A stretch of 64,000 nucleotides of DNA, taken from SZAS-103 sp038234715. GTDB taxonomy: Bacteria > Pseudomonadota > Gammaproteobacteria > Xanthomonadales > Xanthomonadaceae. The notes beneath the pieces were generated by a model. It had not been told where the DNA came from. It did no database searches and saw nothing but the letters and a program-made list of their open reading frames with translations. The number at the start of each line of letters is the position of its first letter. The stretch's first letter is position 1. Where the stretch lies: NCBI GenBank assembly GCA_038234715.1, contig JBBQTD010000007.1, positions 60,652 through 124,651 on the forward strand. Reading direction: 5' to 3'. Positions 42,252 to 51,095 of the stretch are shown in pieces. A program made the translations under genes and the position numbers.

Positions 42252-43783
42252 GCATGGGGCGCCGTCAGAAGGCTTGGGCGGGCCTGTTCCTGCTGCTGGC
42301 GATCACGACGGCTCGCGCCGGATCCGACAAAGACGATGGCGCGCCGCACTACCGGCTGATGTTCGCGGGCGACATCCTGCTCAGCCGCGAAGTAGCGAGG
42401 GAGATCGACGCCAGGCACGGCGCATCTCCTTGGGAAACGCTCGCCGACAACTTTCACCGCGCCGATTTCGTGATGGCCAATCTGGAAGGGATCGCTGGCG
42501 ACGCCGCAGCCTGCGCTGCCCCGACCGAACTGTGCTTTGCCGACGATCCACGCTTCCTGCCCCTGCTCAAGCAAGCAGGCTTCACAGCAGTCGGTATCGC
42601 CAACAATCACAGCGGCGATCTTGGCGCGCAGGGTCGGCAAGGCACGCGCACGGCGCTGACTGCCGCCGGTGTCGTCCCCATCGGCGCGCAGGAGTCTCCC
42701 GCCTTCATCCGCTTCGGCAATCACACCGTGGCGATCGTGGTGCTGAGTCTGGTCTCCGCACGCGACGGCGTCGTCGATGCCGTCCCGTCCTGGCAGATCG
42801 CCCAGAAGCTGCGCCTGGCACACGCCGTCGCCGACTGGACGATCGTCTTCGTGCATTGGGGCAAGGAGCTGTCCGACTGGGTCGTGCCGCAACAGCGCGA
42901 ACAGGCGCAATGGCTCATCGCCCACGGCGCCGACGTCATCATCGGCGCCCATCCGCACGTCGTGCAGGCGGCCGAATGCGTCGACTCAAAGCCCGTCTTC
43001 TTCTCCCTTGGCAACAACGTATTCGACCAGAAATATGCGCTGACCAAGCGCGGATTGATTGCGAACTGCCGCATCGACGGCGACCGGCTCGCCTGCGGCA
43101 GCATCGCAACCCTGACGCCTATGCGATCGTCCTATCCGCACCTTGCGGATGAGACCCCGGACGCGGCGTTGACCGCTTGTTCCGTGCCAGCGAGCCGGCC
43201 GATCACGTCGCAAGGCGTGACGCTGCGTGCGTGGACGCCACCGGGGCAGGTTTCGACCAATGGAACGGTACTGGAAGGCATCGCACCAGGAGCGCGCTGG
43301 CGCACACCCCCAGGCGCGCTGCTCGCCGCAGAGTTCGGGACGCTGGCTCCCGGCAAGCCACCGATGCTCTTCACCCTGGAGCGGCATCGCTCCTCGATGG
43401 ACACCGACGACGGTCCGCGACCCTACGTATACGAAATCACCGAACGCGGGCTGGCCCCAAGATGGCGTGGCTCCGCGCTGGCTTGGCCCTTGCTCGATGC
43501 GCGGTTGCTGCCTGGCAAGGACGCCCGCACGTATCTTTGCGCGTTGCATCGGGGCGATTCGTTCCTGCAACTCGGGGGGTCACATCCCATGCCACCCCAT
43601 GTGCTGGTCTATGTGTGGAATGGCTTCGGGTTTTCAGGGATTGACGATCCGGAACTGGCGGAGAAGTGTCGGCAGATGTTTGCTGAAGCGTTGGCTCCTT
43701 TTGAAACTGGCGTCGCTGGGCGGCAAGGCCGCCCACATGCGCACGTGGTGTCGCGACGCTTGCGCCGACTACATCTGTCGTGA
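42248..43783 (+). CDS. CapA/PgsA-family metallophosphatase-like protein, exported
   Basis: 511 aa with a signal peptide (AGLFLLLAITTARA). The CapA (PGA_cap) calcineurin-like fold is shown by FAGDILLSREV, NLEG, GIANNHSGD, VHWGKELSDW and IIGAHPHVVQ, with metal-binding Asp, Asn and His. The C-terminal ~200 residues are an extra domain not seen in short CapA proteins. Coupled to DUF3160 by an ATGA overlap, so the two probably act together in the envelope. Polyglutamate synthesis is not implied, because no capBC genes are near. Confidence 0.8.
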   Translation: MSMGRRQKAWAGLFLLLAITTARAGSDKDDGAPHYRLMFAGDILLSREVAREIDARHGASPWETLADNFHRADFVMANLEGIAGDAAACAAPTELCFADDPRFLPLLKQAGFTAVGIANNHSGDLGAQGRQGTRTALTAAGVVPIGAQESPAFIRFGNHTVAIVVLSLVSARDGVVDAVPSWQIAQKLRLAHAVADWTIVFVHWGKELSDWVVPQQREQAQWLIAHGADVIIGAHPHVVQAAECVDSKPVFFSLGNNVFDQKYALTKRGLIANCRIDGDRLACGSIATLTPMRSSYPHLADETPDAALTACSVPASRPITSQGVTLRAWTPPGQVSTNGTVLEGIAPGARWRTPPGALLAAEFGTLAPGKPPMLFTLERHRSSMDTDDGPRPYVYEITERGLAPRWRGSALAWPLLDARLLPGKDARTYLCALHRGDSFLQLGGSHPMPPHVLVYVWNGFGFSGIDDPELAEKCRQMFAEALAPFETGVAGRQGRPHAHVVSRRLRRLHLS

Positions 43784-43791
43784 AAAGCGCC

Positions 43792-44193
43792 TCAGGTCGT
43801 CATCTGCGCGACGATCAGGCCCCAGGCCGCCAGGAACCACAGGGCCAGGGTAGCTAGCATGCCAAGGCCAAAACCCATTCCGCGCTTCTGCGCCGCGTTC
43901 GCATAGGCAATTGCGTACCAAATCCGCGCGACCACCCAGACCAATCCGATGCCTCCAACCAGCACGCGATCGGCGTGCATCGCGGCGACCCACAGCGATG
44001 GCAGGAACATGGCAATTGCTTCGAGAGTATTCATCTGGACGCGGAACACGCGTTCGAAATCGGGGTGGCCGGTCGTCGCGGGCGCGGCGATCTTGTACTT
44101 CGAACGGCCGCGTCCGACCGCGACGCCGCAGCCGAAAAATATCGCGACGGCCAGGAGTGTGTCCACGGCAACCAGATCGGGTAGATGCGTCAT
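43792..44193 (-). CDS. MAPEG-family membrane protein
   Basis: 133 aa, four membrane helices. The family block ERVFRVQMNTLEAIAMFLPSL carries the ExxxR...NTLE signature of MAPEG (glutathione-dependent detoxifying/eicosanoid family). In bacteria the substrate is unknown. The ATG at 44193 is preceded by GGAGG-like sequence on its strand. The gene is convergent with the CapA-like gene and divergent from arfB. Confidence 0.85.
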   Translation of the reverse strand: MTHLPDLVAVDTLLAVAIFFGCGVAVGRGRSKYKIAAPATTGHPDFERVFRVQMNTLEAIAMFLPSLWVAAMHADRVLVGGIGLVWVVARIWYAIAYANAAQKRGMGFGLGMLATLALWFLAAWGLIVAQMTT

Positions 44194-44296
44194 CGAAAGC
44201 CTCCAGGATTTGGATGAGCTTAGCGCGTCGGGATCGCCGGCGACGGATGCGCGGCGCGCGGCAGGGTAAAATCCCCGCCATGCCGGACCATCCTCC

Positions 44297-44725
44297 ATGC
44301 TGGTAGTCAACGCGGACATCGCGATTGCGGACGACGAACTCGTCGAACGCTTCGTGCGCTCGTCCGGACCGGGCGGGCAAAACGTCAACAAGGTATCGAC
44401 AGCGGTTGAGTTGCGATTCGATGTCGCCGCTTCGCCGTCCCTGCCCGAGGATCTGCGTGCGCGACTGCTCGCACGGCGCGACCGGCGCCTCACCGACGAC
44501 GGCGTGCTGGTGATCAGCGCACAACGCTTCCGCACCCAGGAACGCAACCGCGCCGACGCGCGCGAGCGCCTGGCCGCACTCGTGCTCGCGGCAACCCATG
44601 TGCCGAAGAAGCGGATCGCGACGCGCCCGACGCGCGCATCCAAGCTGCGCCGGCTGGACGGCAAGAAACAACGCGCCCAGGTGAAGAGCGGACGCGGCGG
44701 ACGCGGCGTGGATACCGAAACGTGA
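44297..44725 (+). CDS. arfB: Alternative ribosome-rescue factor ArfB (YaeJ)
   Basis: 142 aa. Hydrolyses peptidyl-tRNA on stalled ribosomes. The GGQ catalytic motif is at residues 26-28 in SSGPGGQNVNKVSTAVELR, and the basic C-terminal tail (PTRASKLRRLDGKKQRAQVKSGR) enters the empty mRNA channel. This short length distinguishes it from RF1/RF2. Its stop overlaps the GTG of the acyltransferase gene. Confidence 0.95.
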   Translation: MLVVNADIAIADDELVERFVRSSGPGGQNVNKVSTAVELRFDVAASPSLPEDLRARLLARRDRRLTDDGVLVISAQRFRTQERNRADARERLAALVLAATHVPKKRIATRPTRASKLRRLDGKKQRAQVKSGRGGRGVDTET

Positions 44726-45312
44726 GTTTCCGGCTCGCCGGCCTTCCTCCGGGCGCGCCGCGTACCGGCAATCCATTCACGCGCTGGCTCGGGCGCACCG
44801 TGCTGCGGCTCGGCGGCTGGACGATGGAAGGCGATTTTCCCGACGAACCCAAACTCGTCATCCTGGCCGCGCCGCATTCGTCGGCTTGGGACGCGGTCTG
44901 GGGCCTGGCCGCCAAGGTCGCGATGGGAATCCGCATTGTGGTGATCGGCAAGCAGGAACTGTTTCGCGGGCCGCTGGGCTGGGTGCTGCGGCGGTTTGGC
45001 GCGGTACCGGTCGACCGCGCCAAGGCGCATGGCGTGGTGGATGCTGTGGTCGAGCGTTTCGATGCAGCGACAACGATGTGGTTCGTGCTCGCACCCGAAG
45101 GCACGCGCAAGCGCGTCGAGCGCTGGAAAACCGGCTTCTGGCACATCGCGCGCGATGCCGGCGTCCCGGTGGTGTGTGCCTACTTCCACTATCCGACCCG
45201 CACGATCGGGATCGGTGAGCTCATGCGCATGACGGGCGACCTCAAGGGCGACATGGCCAAGGTGCGCGAGTACTACAAGCCGTGGATCGGGAAGAATCGC
45301 GGGACGACCTGA
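44722..45312 (+). CDS. 1-acyl-glycerol-3-phosphate-type acyltransferase
   Basis: 196 aa, PlsC-like. The HX4D motif is HSSAWD (His52, Asp57), followed by GKQELFRGPLGWVLRRFG (block II) and LAPEGTRKR (block III). No membrane helix stands out, unlike canonical PlsC, so it belongs to the short glycerol-acyltransferase-like branch. The substrate is uncertain. GTG start in a 4-bp overlap with arfB. Confidence 0.85.
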   Translation: MSFRLAGLPPGAPRTGNPFTRWLGRTVLRLGGWTMEGDFPDEPKLVILAAPHSSAWDAVWGLAAKVAMGIRIVVIGKQELFRGPLGWVLRRFGAVPVDRAKAHGVVDAVVERFDAATTMWFVLAPEGTRKRVERWKTGFWHIARDAGVPVVCAYFHYPTRTIGIGELMRMTGDLKGDMAKVREYYKPWIGKNRGTT

Positions 45313-45341
45313 CTGTCCGACTCGCGTGGGATTGGAGCCAA

Positions 45342-45833
45342 TCAGCGTTCGATGAGCACCTTGGCGCCGGACATGGCGTGGTGATCGGGAACATTCGCCG
45401 TTGCCCACGCATTGAACTCGGCGAGTCGTAGCGCTGGCGGCTGGGTCCAGCGGTCCTTCCTGTAGAAATGCCAGACATATTCCTTGAGGAATCCGGCGTT
45501 CACTACGCGCTCCATCTGCTCCATGAAGTCGTAGTCGAGTTTCTGCTTTTGCAGCAGCTCGCTCCAGATCGTCACCTGTTTCTGGCGTGCGAAGACTTCC
45601 GCGTCGAAACTCGGCTCCCAAACTCCCGCCGGAAGCGAGTCGACCAATTTGTGTTCCTGCAGGAACGAGGCAAGACCGAGCCCGTAGGATAGCCATGCAA
45701 TCTGCTGTGGTTTCGAGGCGAACTTGTCGACTTGAATCGAGGGCTTCGCCGGTCCTTGGCCTGCGGCGAGCGCACTCTGCACGGACCATGATCCGAGCAG
45801 CACCGCGAGGAAAATTGCCAGGAACTTTCGCAT
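45342..45833 (-). CDS. Hypothetical exported protein, 163 aa
   Basis: Signal peptide FLAIFLAVLLGSWSVQSALA. The mature part is acidic/basic mixed and helical (LQKQKLDYDFMEQMERVVNAGFLKEYVWHFYRKDRW). I recognise no domain. Single gene between the convergent acyltransferase and the LysR gene. Start ATG 45833 gives the complete signal peptide; no strong Shine-Dalgarno. Confidence 0.65.
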   Translation of the reverse strand: MRKFLAIFLAVLLGSWSVQSALAAGQGPAKPSIQVDKFASKPQQIAWLSYGLGLASFLQEHKLVDSLPAGVWEPSFDAEVFARQKQVTIWSELLQKQKLDYDFMEQMERVVNAGFLKEYVWHFYRKDRWTQPPALRLAEFNAWATANVPDHHAMSGAKVLIER

Positions 45834-45924
45834 GCCAGGTGCTCCCACGGATCGCTTTGCAGTATGTCATCGGCGTGCCCTGAACGCTGCGGAGAGGTGT
45901 AGTTTTGCGCAGGCCAAAAGGGAT

Positions 45925-46884
45925 TCAACGCTCCGAGTGCCCGATGTCGAAATAATCCCCGCGCGCGAACAGGCCTGGCTTCACCAGGTTCACGAACGCG
46001 CGTGCGTGCGGGCTCAGGAACCGGCCCTTGCGGATCACCACGCCGTAGCTGCGCGGCGGGAAGTACTCGCGCAGGTTGCGCACGGCCAGCCGCTCGCGGT
46101 CGGCGTCGGTCAGGCAGATGCCGGTCACGATCGAGATGCCCAGGCCCATCGCCACGTACTGCTTGATGACCTCCCAGCCGCCCACCTCCAGGCTCACGCT
46201 GTAGGGCACGCGGCGTTGCTGGAATACCAGGTCGACCAGCCGCCACGTGGTCAGCCGGCGCGGCGGCAGGATCAGCCCGTACGGCGACAGGTCTTCGAGG
46301 CGCAACGGATCGCGCGTCGCCAGCGGATGGCCCAGCGGCACGATCAGCATCGGGTCGAAGGAATGGGTTGGCGCGTAGTCCAGGTCGCTGGGGACGTCCA
46401 GCATGGAGCCCACCGCGAGGTCTACCGCGTCCGAGCGCAGCAGTCCCAGCCCGTCCTGCCCGGTGACGTTGTGCAGCACCAGCTGGACCTCGGGATGGCG
46501 CTCGCGGTAGGCCTGCACGAGTGCGGGCAGCAAATAGAGGATGGTCGACGTCCCGGCCGCGACATGCAAAGCGCCGGCCGTGAGGCCCTTGAGCTTGGAG
46601 CGGAACTCCGATTCCAGGCCATCCAGGCCTTCGACCAGCGGCCGCGCCAGGTCGTAGAGCGCCTCGCCCGCACGGGTCAGGGCGAAGCGCTTGCCCGCGC
46701 GTTCGAATAAACGCTCTCCGAAATCGCGTTCCAATGCCTGCAGCTGGAGGCTCACCGCCGGCTGGCTGAGGAACAAGGCCTCGGCGGCACGTGAGACCGA
46801 TCCCAGACGCGCGACCTGGCAGAAAGCACGCAACGGCTTGAGGCGCTCGCCCTTGTAGTAGAAGCGGGATGTCGACTCGGTCAC
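45925..46884 (-). CDS. LysR-family (CysB-like) transcription regulator, divergent from aceB
   Basis: 319 aa. N-terminal winged helix-turn-helix (FCQVARLGSVSRAAEALFLSQPAVSLQLQALE), then a substrate-binding domain (AAGTSTILYLLPALVQAYRERHP; DLAVGSMLDVP; GGWEVIKQYVAMGLGISIVTG). The domain order and the start of the ligand region suggest a CysB-type member. It lies back to back with aceB across 104 bp, so it is the likely regulator of aceBA and of itself. The ligand is unknown. Confidence 0.9.
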   Translation of the reverse strand: MTESTSRFYYKGERLKPLRAFCQVARLGSVSRAAEALFLSQPAVSLQLQALERDFGERLFERAGKRFALTRAGEALYDLARPLVEGLDGLESEFRSKLKGLTAGALHVAAGTSTILYLLPALVQAYRERHPEVQLVLHNVTGQDGLGLLRSDAVDLAVGSMLDVPSDLDYAPTHSFDPMLIVPLGHPLATRDPLRLEDLSPYGLILPPRRLTTWRLVDLVFQQRRVPYSVSLEVGGWEVIKQYVAMGLGISIVTGICLTDADRERLAVRNLREYFPPRSYGVVIRKGRFLSPHARAFVNLVKPGLFARGDYFDIGHSER

Positions 46885-46896
46885 AGAATCGCCATG

Positions 46897-46945
46897 TATT
46901 AACTAAGTCAATACTAATCATTCAATCATATAGATTGTCAACAAT
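46897..46945. promoter_or_regulatory. AT-rich dyads between the lysR-like gene and aceB
   Basis: TATT-N9-AATA (46897-46913) has the interrupted dyad of a LysR box. ATTGT-CA-ACAAT (46934-46945) is a second perfect dyad. The surroundings are much more AT-rich than the genome. TTGTCA in the second dyad could also be a -35 for aceB. These are likely binding and promoter sites of the divergent regulator; assignment is inferred. Confidence 0.5.
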
Positions 46946-46988
46946 GTTGCACTGCATCTAAGGTCGGTTCCCCGGACTGGAGTACGCG

Positions 46989-48644
46989 ATGACCGATTCG
47001 AATCAGCGCAACCACGAGGCGACGGACTCCAGCGACGCCGTGCTGGAAGCAACCGGTCCCCGGGTGGTCGCCCCGATGGCCGCTGCGCAGGACGCGATCC
47101 TGACCCCGGCTGCCCTTGAATTCCTGGCCGGACTGCACCGCCGTTTCGAGGCCGGGCGCCAGGCACGGATCACCGCGCGACGTGCGCGGCAGGCCCGTTA
47201 CGACACCGGCGAGCTGCCCGATTTCCGCGCCGACACCGCCGCGATCCGCGCAGGCGACTGGCGCGTCGCCCAGATTCCTGCCGCACTGCAAGATCGCCGC
47301 GTGGAGATCACCGGCCCGGTCGACCCGAAGATGGTGATCAACGCGCTGAACTCCGGCGCGAAAGTGTTCATGGCCGATTTCGAGGATTCGACCGCGCCGA
47401 CCTGGGCCAACCTGATCACGGGCCAGGCCTCGCTGCGCAAAGCGGTTGAAGGCACGCTGGAGTTCGTCGCCGACGGCGGAAAACACTACGCGCTGAATCC
47501 GCCCGAGCAGCAGGCCGTGCTGATGGTGCGCCCCCGCGGCTGGCACCTCGACGAGAAACACCTGCTGGTCGACGACGTGCCGATGTCCGGCAGCCTCTTC
47601 GACCTTGGCCTGTTCGCTTTCCACAACGCCAGGGCGCTGCACGCGAAGGACCGCGGCCCGTACTTCTACCTGCCCAAGCTCGTGTGCATGGAAGAGGCCG
47701 CGCTGTGGGACGCCGCGCTTGGCCACATGGAAACCACCCTCGGCCTTCCCGTCGGCGCGATGAAGGTCACGGTGCTGATCGAGACGTTGCCTGCCGCGTT
47801 CGAGATGGACGAGATCCTGCACGCGCTGCGCGGTCGCATCGTCGGCCTGAACTGCGGGCGCTGGGACTACATCTTTTCCTACCTCAAGGCGTTCCGGAAG
47901 CACCGCGACAAGGTGCTGCCCGAACGCGGCCAGGTCACCATGACCCAGCCGTTCCTGAAGGCGTATTCCGAACTGCTGATCAAGACCTGCCACCGCCGCG
48001 GCGCGCACGCGATGGGCGGAATGGCCGCGCAGATCCCGATTGCGAACGACCCCGCGGCGAACGAATCCGCGATGGCACGCGTGCGCGCCGACAAGCTGCG
48101 CGAGGTGTTGGCCGGCCACGATGGGACCTGGGTCGCGCATCCGGCGCTGATCCCGATAGCGCAGGAGATCTTCGACGCGCACATGTCCACGCCGAACCAG
48201 CAGCACGTGCTGCGCGACGATGTGGAGGTCGCGCGCGTCGATCTAATCCGCCCGTGCCCCGGCACGATCACACGCAAGGGATTCGAGAACAACATCGAGG
48301 TCTGTGTGCGCTACCTCGCCGCATGGCTTGACGGCCAGGGCTGCGTGCCGATTCACGGTCTGATGGAAGATGCGGCCACCGCCGAGATCGCGCGCGCGCA
48401 GCTGTGGCAATGGCTGCATGTGTCGGCGAAAGGAGCAAATGCGCTGTACCTCGATGACGGCACGGTGCTCGATGAAACCCTGTTCGACCGCGCGCTGCTG
48501 TCGTTGCCGACGAAACTCGCCGCCGAAGGGAAACTGCCCGGCGCGGCGCGCATCCCCGAAGCAATCGCGTTGCTCGACTGCCTGACCGAATCACAGACGC
48601 TGGCTCCGTTCCTGACCGTGCCGGCCTATCTGCGGCTTGCCTGA
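46989..48644 (+). CDS. aceB: Malate synthase A
   Basis: Condenses glyoxylate and acetyl-CoA to malate in the glyoxylate shunt. 551 aa, as usual for form A. Conserved blocks are VFMADFEDSTAPTW, LIETLPAAFEMDEIL, GLNCGRWDYIFSYLK (Asp/Glu metal site region), MGGMAAQIPI and CVPIHGLMEDAATAEI. The start ATG has CTGGAG upstream. aceA follows after 54 bp, so the two form one unit. Confidence 0.97.
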   Translation: MTDSNQRNHEATDSSDAVLEATGPRVVAPMAAAQDAILTPAALEFLAGLHRRFEAGRQARITARRARQARYDTGELPDFRADTAAIRAGDWRVAQIPAALQDRRVEITGPVDPKMVINALNSGAKVFMADFEDSTAPTWANLITGQASLRKAVEGTLEFVADGGKHYALNPPEQQAVLMVRPRGWHLDEKHLLVDDVPMSGSLFDLGLFAFHNARALHAKDRGPYFYLPKLVCMEEAALWDAALGHMETTLGLPVGAMKVTVLIETLPAAFEMDEILHALRGRIVGLNCGRWDYIFSYLKAFRKHRDKVLPERGQVTMTQPFLKAYSELLIKTCHRRGAHAMGGMAAQIPIANDPAANESAMARVRADKLREVLAGHDGTWVAHPALIPIAQEIFDAHMSTPNQQHVLRDDVEVARVDLIRPCPGTITRKGFENNIEVCVRYLAAWLDGQGCVPIHGLMEDAATAEIARAQLWQWLHVSAKGANALYLDDGTVLDETLFDRALLSLPTKLAAEGKLPGAARIPEAIALLDCLTESQTLAPFLTVPAYLRLA

Positions 48645-48698
48645 GTTCTTGTGTCGCAAACGATTTCATTGTTCATCAAACCAGCAGGGGACCACGCC

Positions 48699-50003
48699 AT
48701 GAAAAGCCTTCCGACCGCCGAGCAGATCAAATTCGACTGGACCAACAGCGCGCGTTGGAAAGGCGTCACCCGACCGTACAGCGCCGAAGAAGTGGTGCGC
48801 CTGCGCGGAACCGTTGCGATCGAGCATTCGCTTGCGCGGCTGGGGGCCGAGAAATTCTGGAAATCGCTGCACAGCGAACCCTTCGTCAATGCGCTCGGCG
48901 CGCTGACCGGCAACCAGGCGATGCAGCAGGTGCGCGCCGGACTCAAGGCGATCTATCTCTCCGGCTGGCAGGTTGCGGCCGACGCGAATCTCGCCGGTGA
49001 GATGTATCCGGACCAGTCGCTGTATCCGGCAAACTCGGTGCCGCAGGTCGTCAAGCGCATCAACAACACCCTGCTGCGCGCCGACCAGCTCAACCACGCC
49101 GAGGGCAAGGACGACATCGACTGGCTGCAGCCGATCATCGCCGACGCTGAGGCCGGCTTTGGCGGCGTGCTCAACGCGTTCGAACTCATGAAGGCGATGA
49201 TCGAGGCCGGCGCCGCCGCGGTGCACTTCGAGGACCAGCTCGCCTCGGTGAAGAAGTGCGGCCACATGGGCGGCAAGGTGCTGGTGCCGACGCGCGAGGC
49301 GGTGGACAAGCTCGTCGCCGCGCGACTTGCGGCCGACGTGATGGGCGTGCCGACGCTGATCGTCGCGCGCACCGACGCCGAGGCCGCCGACCTGCTTACT
49401 TCCGATGTCGACGCGAACGACACGCCGTTCCTGACTGGCGAGCGCACCGTCGAAGGTTTCTACAAGACCACGCCGGGTATCGACCAGGCGATCTCGCGCG
49501 GGCTTGCGTACGCGCCTTACGCGGACCTCGTGTGGTGCGAGACCGGCAAGCCGGACCTGGCCTACGCAAAGAAATTCGCCGCTGCGATCCACGCGAAGTA
49601 TCCAGGCAAGATGCTCGCCTACAACTGCAGCCCGAGTTTCAACTGGAAGAAGAACCTCGACGACGCGACCATCGCCACATTCCAGCACCAGCTCGCCGCG
49701 ATGGGCTATAAGTTCCAGTTCATCACCCTGGCCGGCTTCCACGCCTTGAACTACTCGATGTTCAATCTTGCCCACGGCTATGTGCGCAACCAGATGAGCG
49801 CGTTCGTTGAACTGCAGGAAGCTGAGTTTGCCGCCGCCGATCGGGGCTTCACCGCGGTCAAGCACCAGCGCGAAGTCGGCACCGGCTATTTCGATTCGGT
49901 GACGCAGACCATCCAGGGCGCGCAATCGTCAACGGTGGCGCTGAAGGGTTCGACCGAGGAAGAACAGTTCCACGAGCCCGCCAAGAAAGCTGCCGTGGCA
50001 TAG
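48699..50003 (+). CDS. aceA: Isocitrate lyase
   Basis: Splits isocitrate to glyoxylate and succinate. 434 aa. The active-site loop KKCGHMGGKVL holds catalytic Cys187. Further motifs are GWQVAADANLAGEMYPDQSLYP, IIADAEAGFGG, IVARTDAEAADLLTSD and YNCSPSFNW. The start is ATG 48699 (MKSLPTAEQI) after CAGGGG; the open frame upstream to 48651 is not conserved. No AceK gene follows. Confidence 0.97.
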   Translation: MKSLPTAEQIKFDWTNSARWKGVTRPYSAEEVVRLRGTVAIEHSLARLGAEKFWKSLHSEPFVNALGALTGNQAMQQVRAGLKAIYLSGWQVAADANLAGEMYPDQSLYPANSVPQVVKRINNTLLRADQLNHAEGKDDIDWLQPIIADAEAGFGGVLNAFELMKAMIEAGAAAVHFEDQLASVKKCGHMGGKVLVPTREAVDKLVAARLAADVMGVPTLIVARTDAEAADLLTSDVDANDTPFLTGERTVEGFYKTTPGIDQAISRGLAYAPYADLVWCETGKPDLAYAKKFAAAIHAKYPGKMLAYNCSPSFNWKKNLDDATIATFQHQLAAMGYKFQFITLAGFHALNYSMFNLAHGYVRNQMSAFVELQEAEFAAADRGFTAVKHQREVGTGYFDSVTQTIQGAQSSTVALKGSTEEEQFHEPAKKAAVA

Positions 50004-50085
50004 GCCAGCCCCGGACATTGCCTCCGCAAGCTGGACAGCGTGACGCTGGCCGCTAGACTGCGGCCAGCGGTTTCTGGAGTGAAGC

Positions 50086-51021
50086 ATGCGGCGTCTCGCA
50101 GCGATGTTCGTGGTTGCCCTGCTCGTTGTGGCGACAGTGGCCTATCTGTATCGCGCGCCTGGGCGATCAGCCACTGCGAAAGATGGACCGGCACGTCGAG
50201 CGCTTCCGGCCGCAGCCGCGAGCGATCCTGTGACTGCCAGCGCACGGCCGGTGGCGCCGTACGAAGCAATCGCACAACCCGCAATCTTGCGCACGCCAAC
50301 GAGTCTCTACGCGCGCTACGAAGCGGCGACCGATCTGCTTCCGCTTGCACAGGAATTGCGCGAACGCTCCAGGCACGGCGATCCCGCTGCAATAGCGTCA
50401 CTGGATCGGATTCGGAGCGAGTGCTTTATGTACATGGTTTCACCCGCGACGCGCGCCAGCGCTGCAGACCTACCTCGCATATGGGAAAAGCAGGATCCGA
50501 GCATGGCGGGTCCGATCGAGGCCGCGCTCGCGCGCAGGGCTGGGCGATGCCAGCGATTCACCCGCGCCGACCTCGTCGAACGTGGACAGCAGGAGGAACT
50601 ACTTGGGGAAGCGGCATCCAGGGGCGATCCACAGGCGCAGGCGCGGTGGCTGGTGAACGCGGACCTCGACCATGTCCCGGGCGCCACTTTGGTGGCGGAC
50701 GTTAAGAACGTCGTTGCCTCGGGAGACCCACAGGCAATCTACGATCTTGGGAATGTGATGAGCGCGCGCGTCGAGGCGCGTAGACAATTGTTTGACCTCC
50801 CCTCGGGATCGGAAGAATCGTCCTGGGCATGGGTCAGCGCGGCCTGCCGCCTCGGCCTGGATTGCGGGCCCAACGGCTTGGAGCTTCAGGAGATTTGCCT
50901 GAGCGGCGGCTGCTATCCCTCCATCGATGCATACATTCGCGATGCAATACTCTCGCCGATGCAGTATCGGCAGATGTTGCGCGATGAACAGAAGATTCTT
51001 GCCGCCGTTGGATCCAGGTAG
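50086..51021 (+). CDS. Hypothetical membrane-anchored protein, 311 aa
   Basis: A single N-terminal helix (LAAMFVVALLVVATVAYLY) is followed by a Pro/Ala linker and a helical soluble part with six or so Cys (SECFMYM, RAGRCQRF, ACRLGLDCGPNGLELQEICLSGGCY). EAASRGDPQAQARWLVNADLD resembles a Sel1/TPR-type repeat. It is probably periplasmic with disulfides. No function recognised. Single gene after aceA. Confidence 0.65.
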   Translation: MRRLAAMFVVALLVVATVAYLYRAPGRSATAKDGPARRALPAAAASDPVTASARPVAPYEAIAQPAILRTPTSLYARYEAATDLLPLAQELRERSRHGDPAAIASLDRIRSECFMYMVSPATRASAADLPRIWEKQDPSMAGPIEAALARRAGRCQRFTRADLVERGQQEELLGEAASRGDPQAQARWLVNADLDHVPGATLVADVKNVVASGDPQAIYDLGNVMSARVEARRQLFDLPSGSEESSWAWVSAACRLGLDCGPNGLELQEICLSGGCYPSIDAYIRDAILSPMQYRQMLRDEQKILAAVGSR

Positions 51022-51095
51022 TTGGGCGCCGCGCTGAAAACAATCGCGGAGCCGAACAACAAGCACGGGCTGGACGTGGGCGGATTGCCCGACAG

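Noticed and set aside
42248..43783. Poly-gamma-glutamate capsule locus
   Set aside because: Only the CapA-like fold is present; capB/capC ligase genes are absent.
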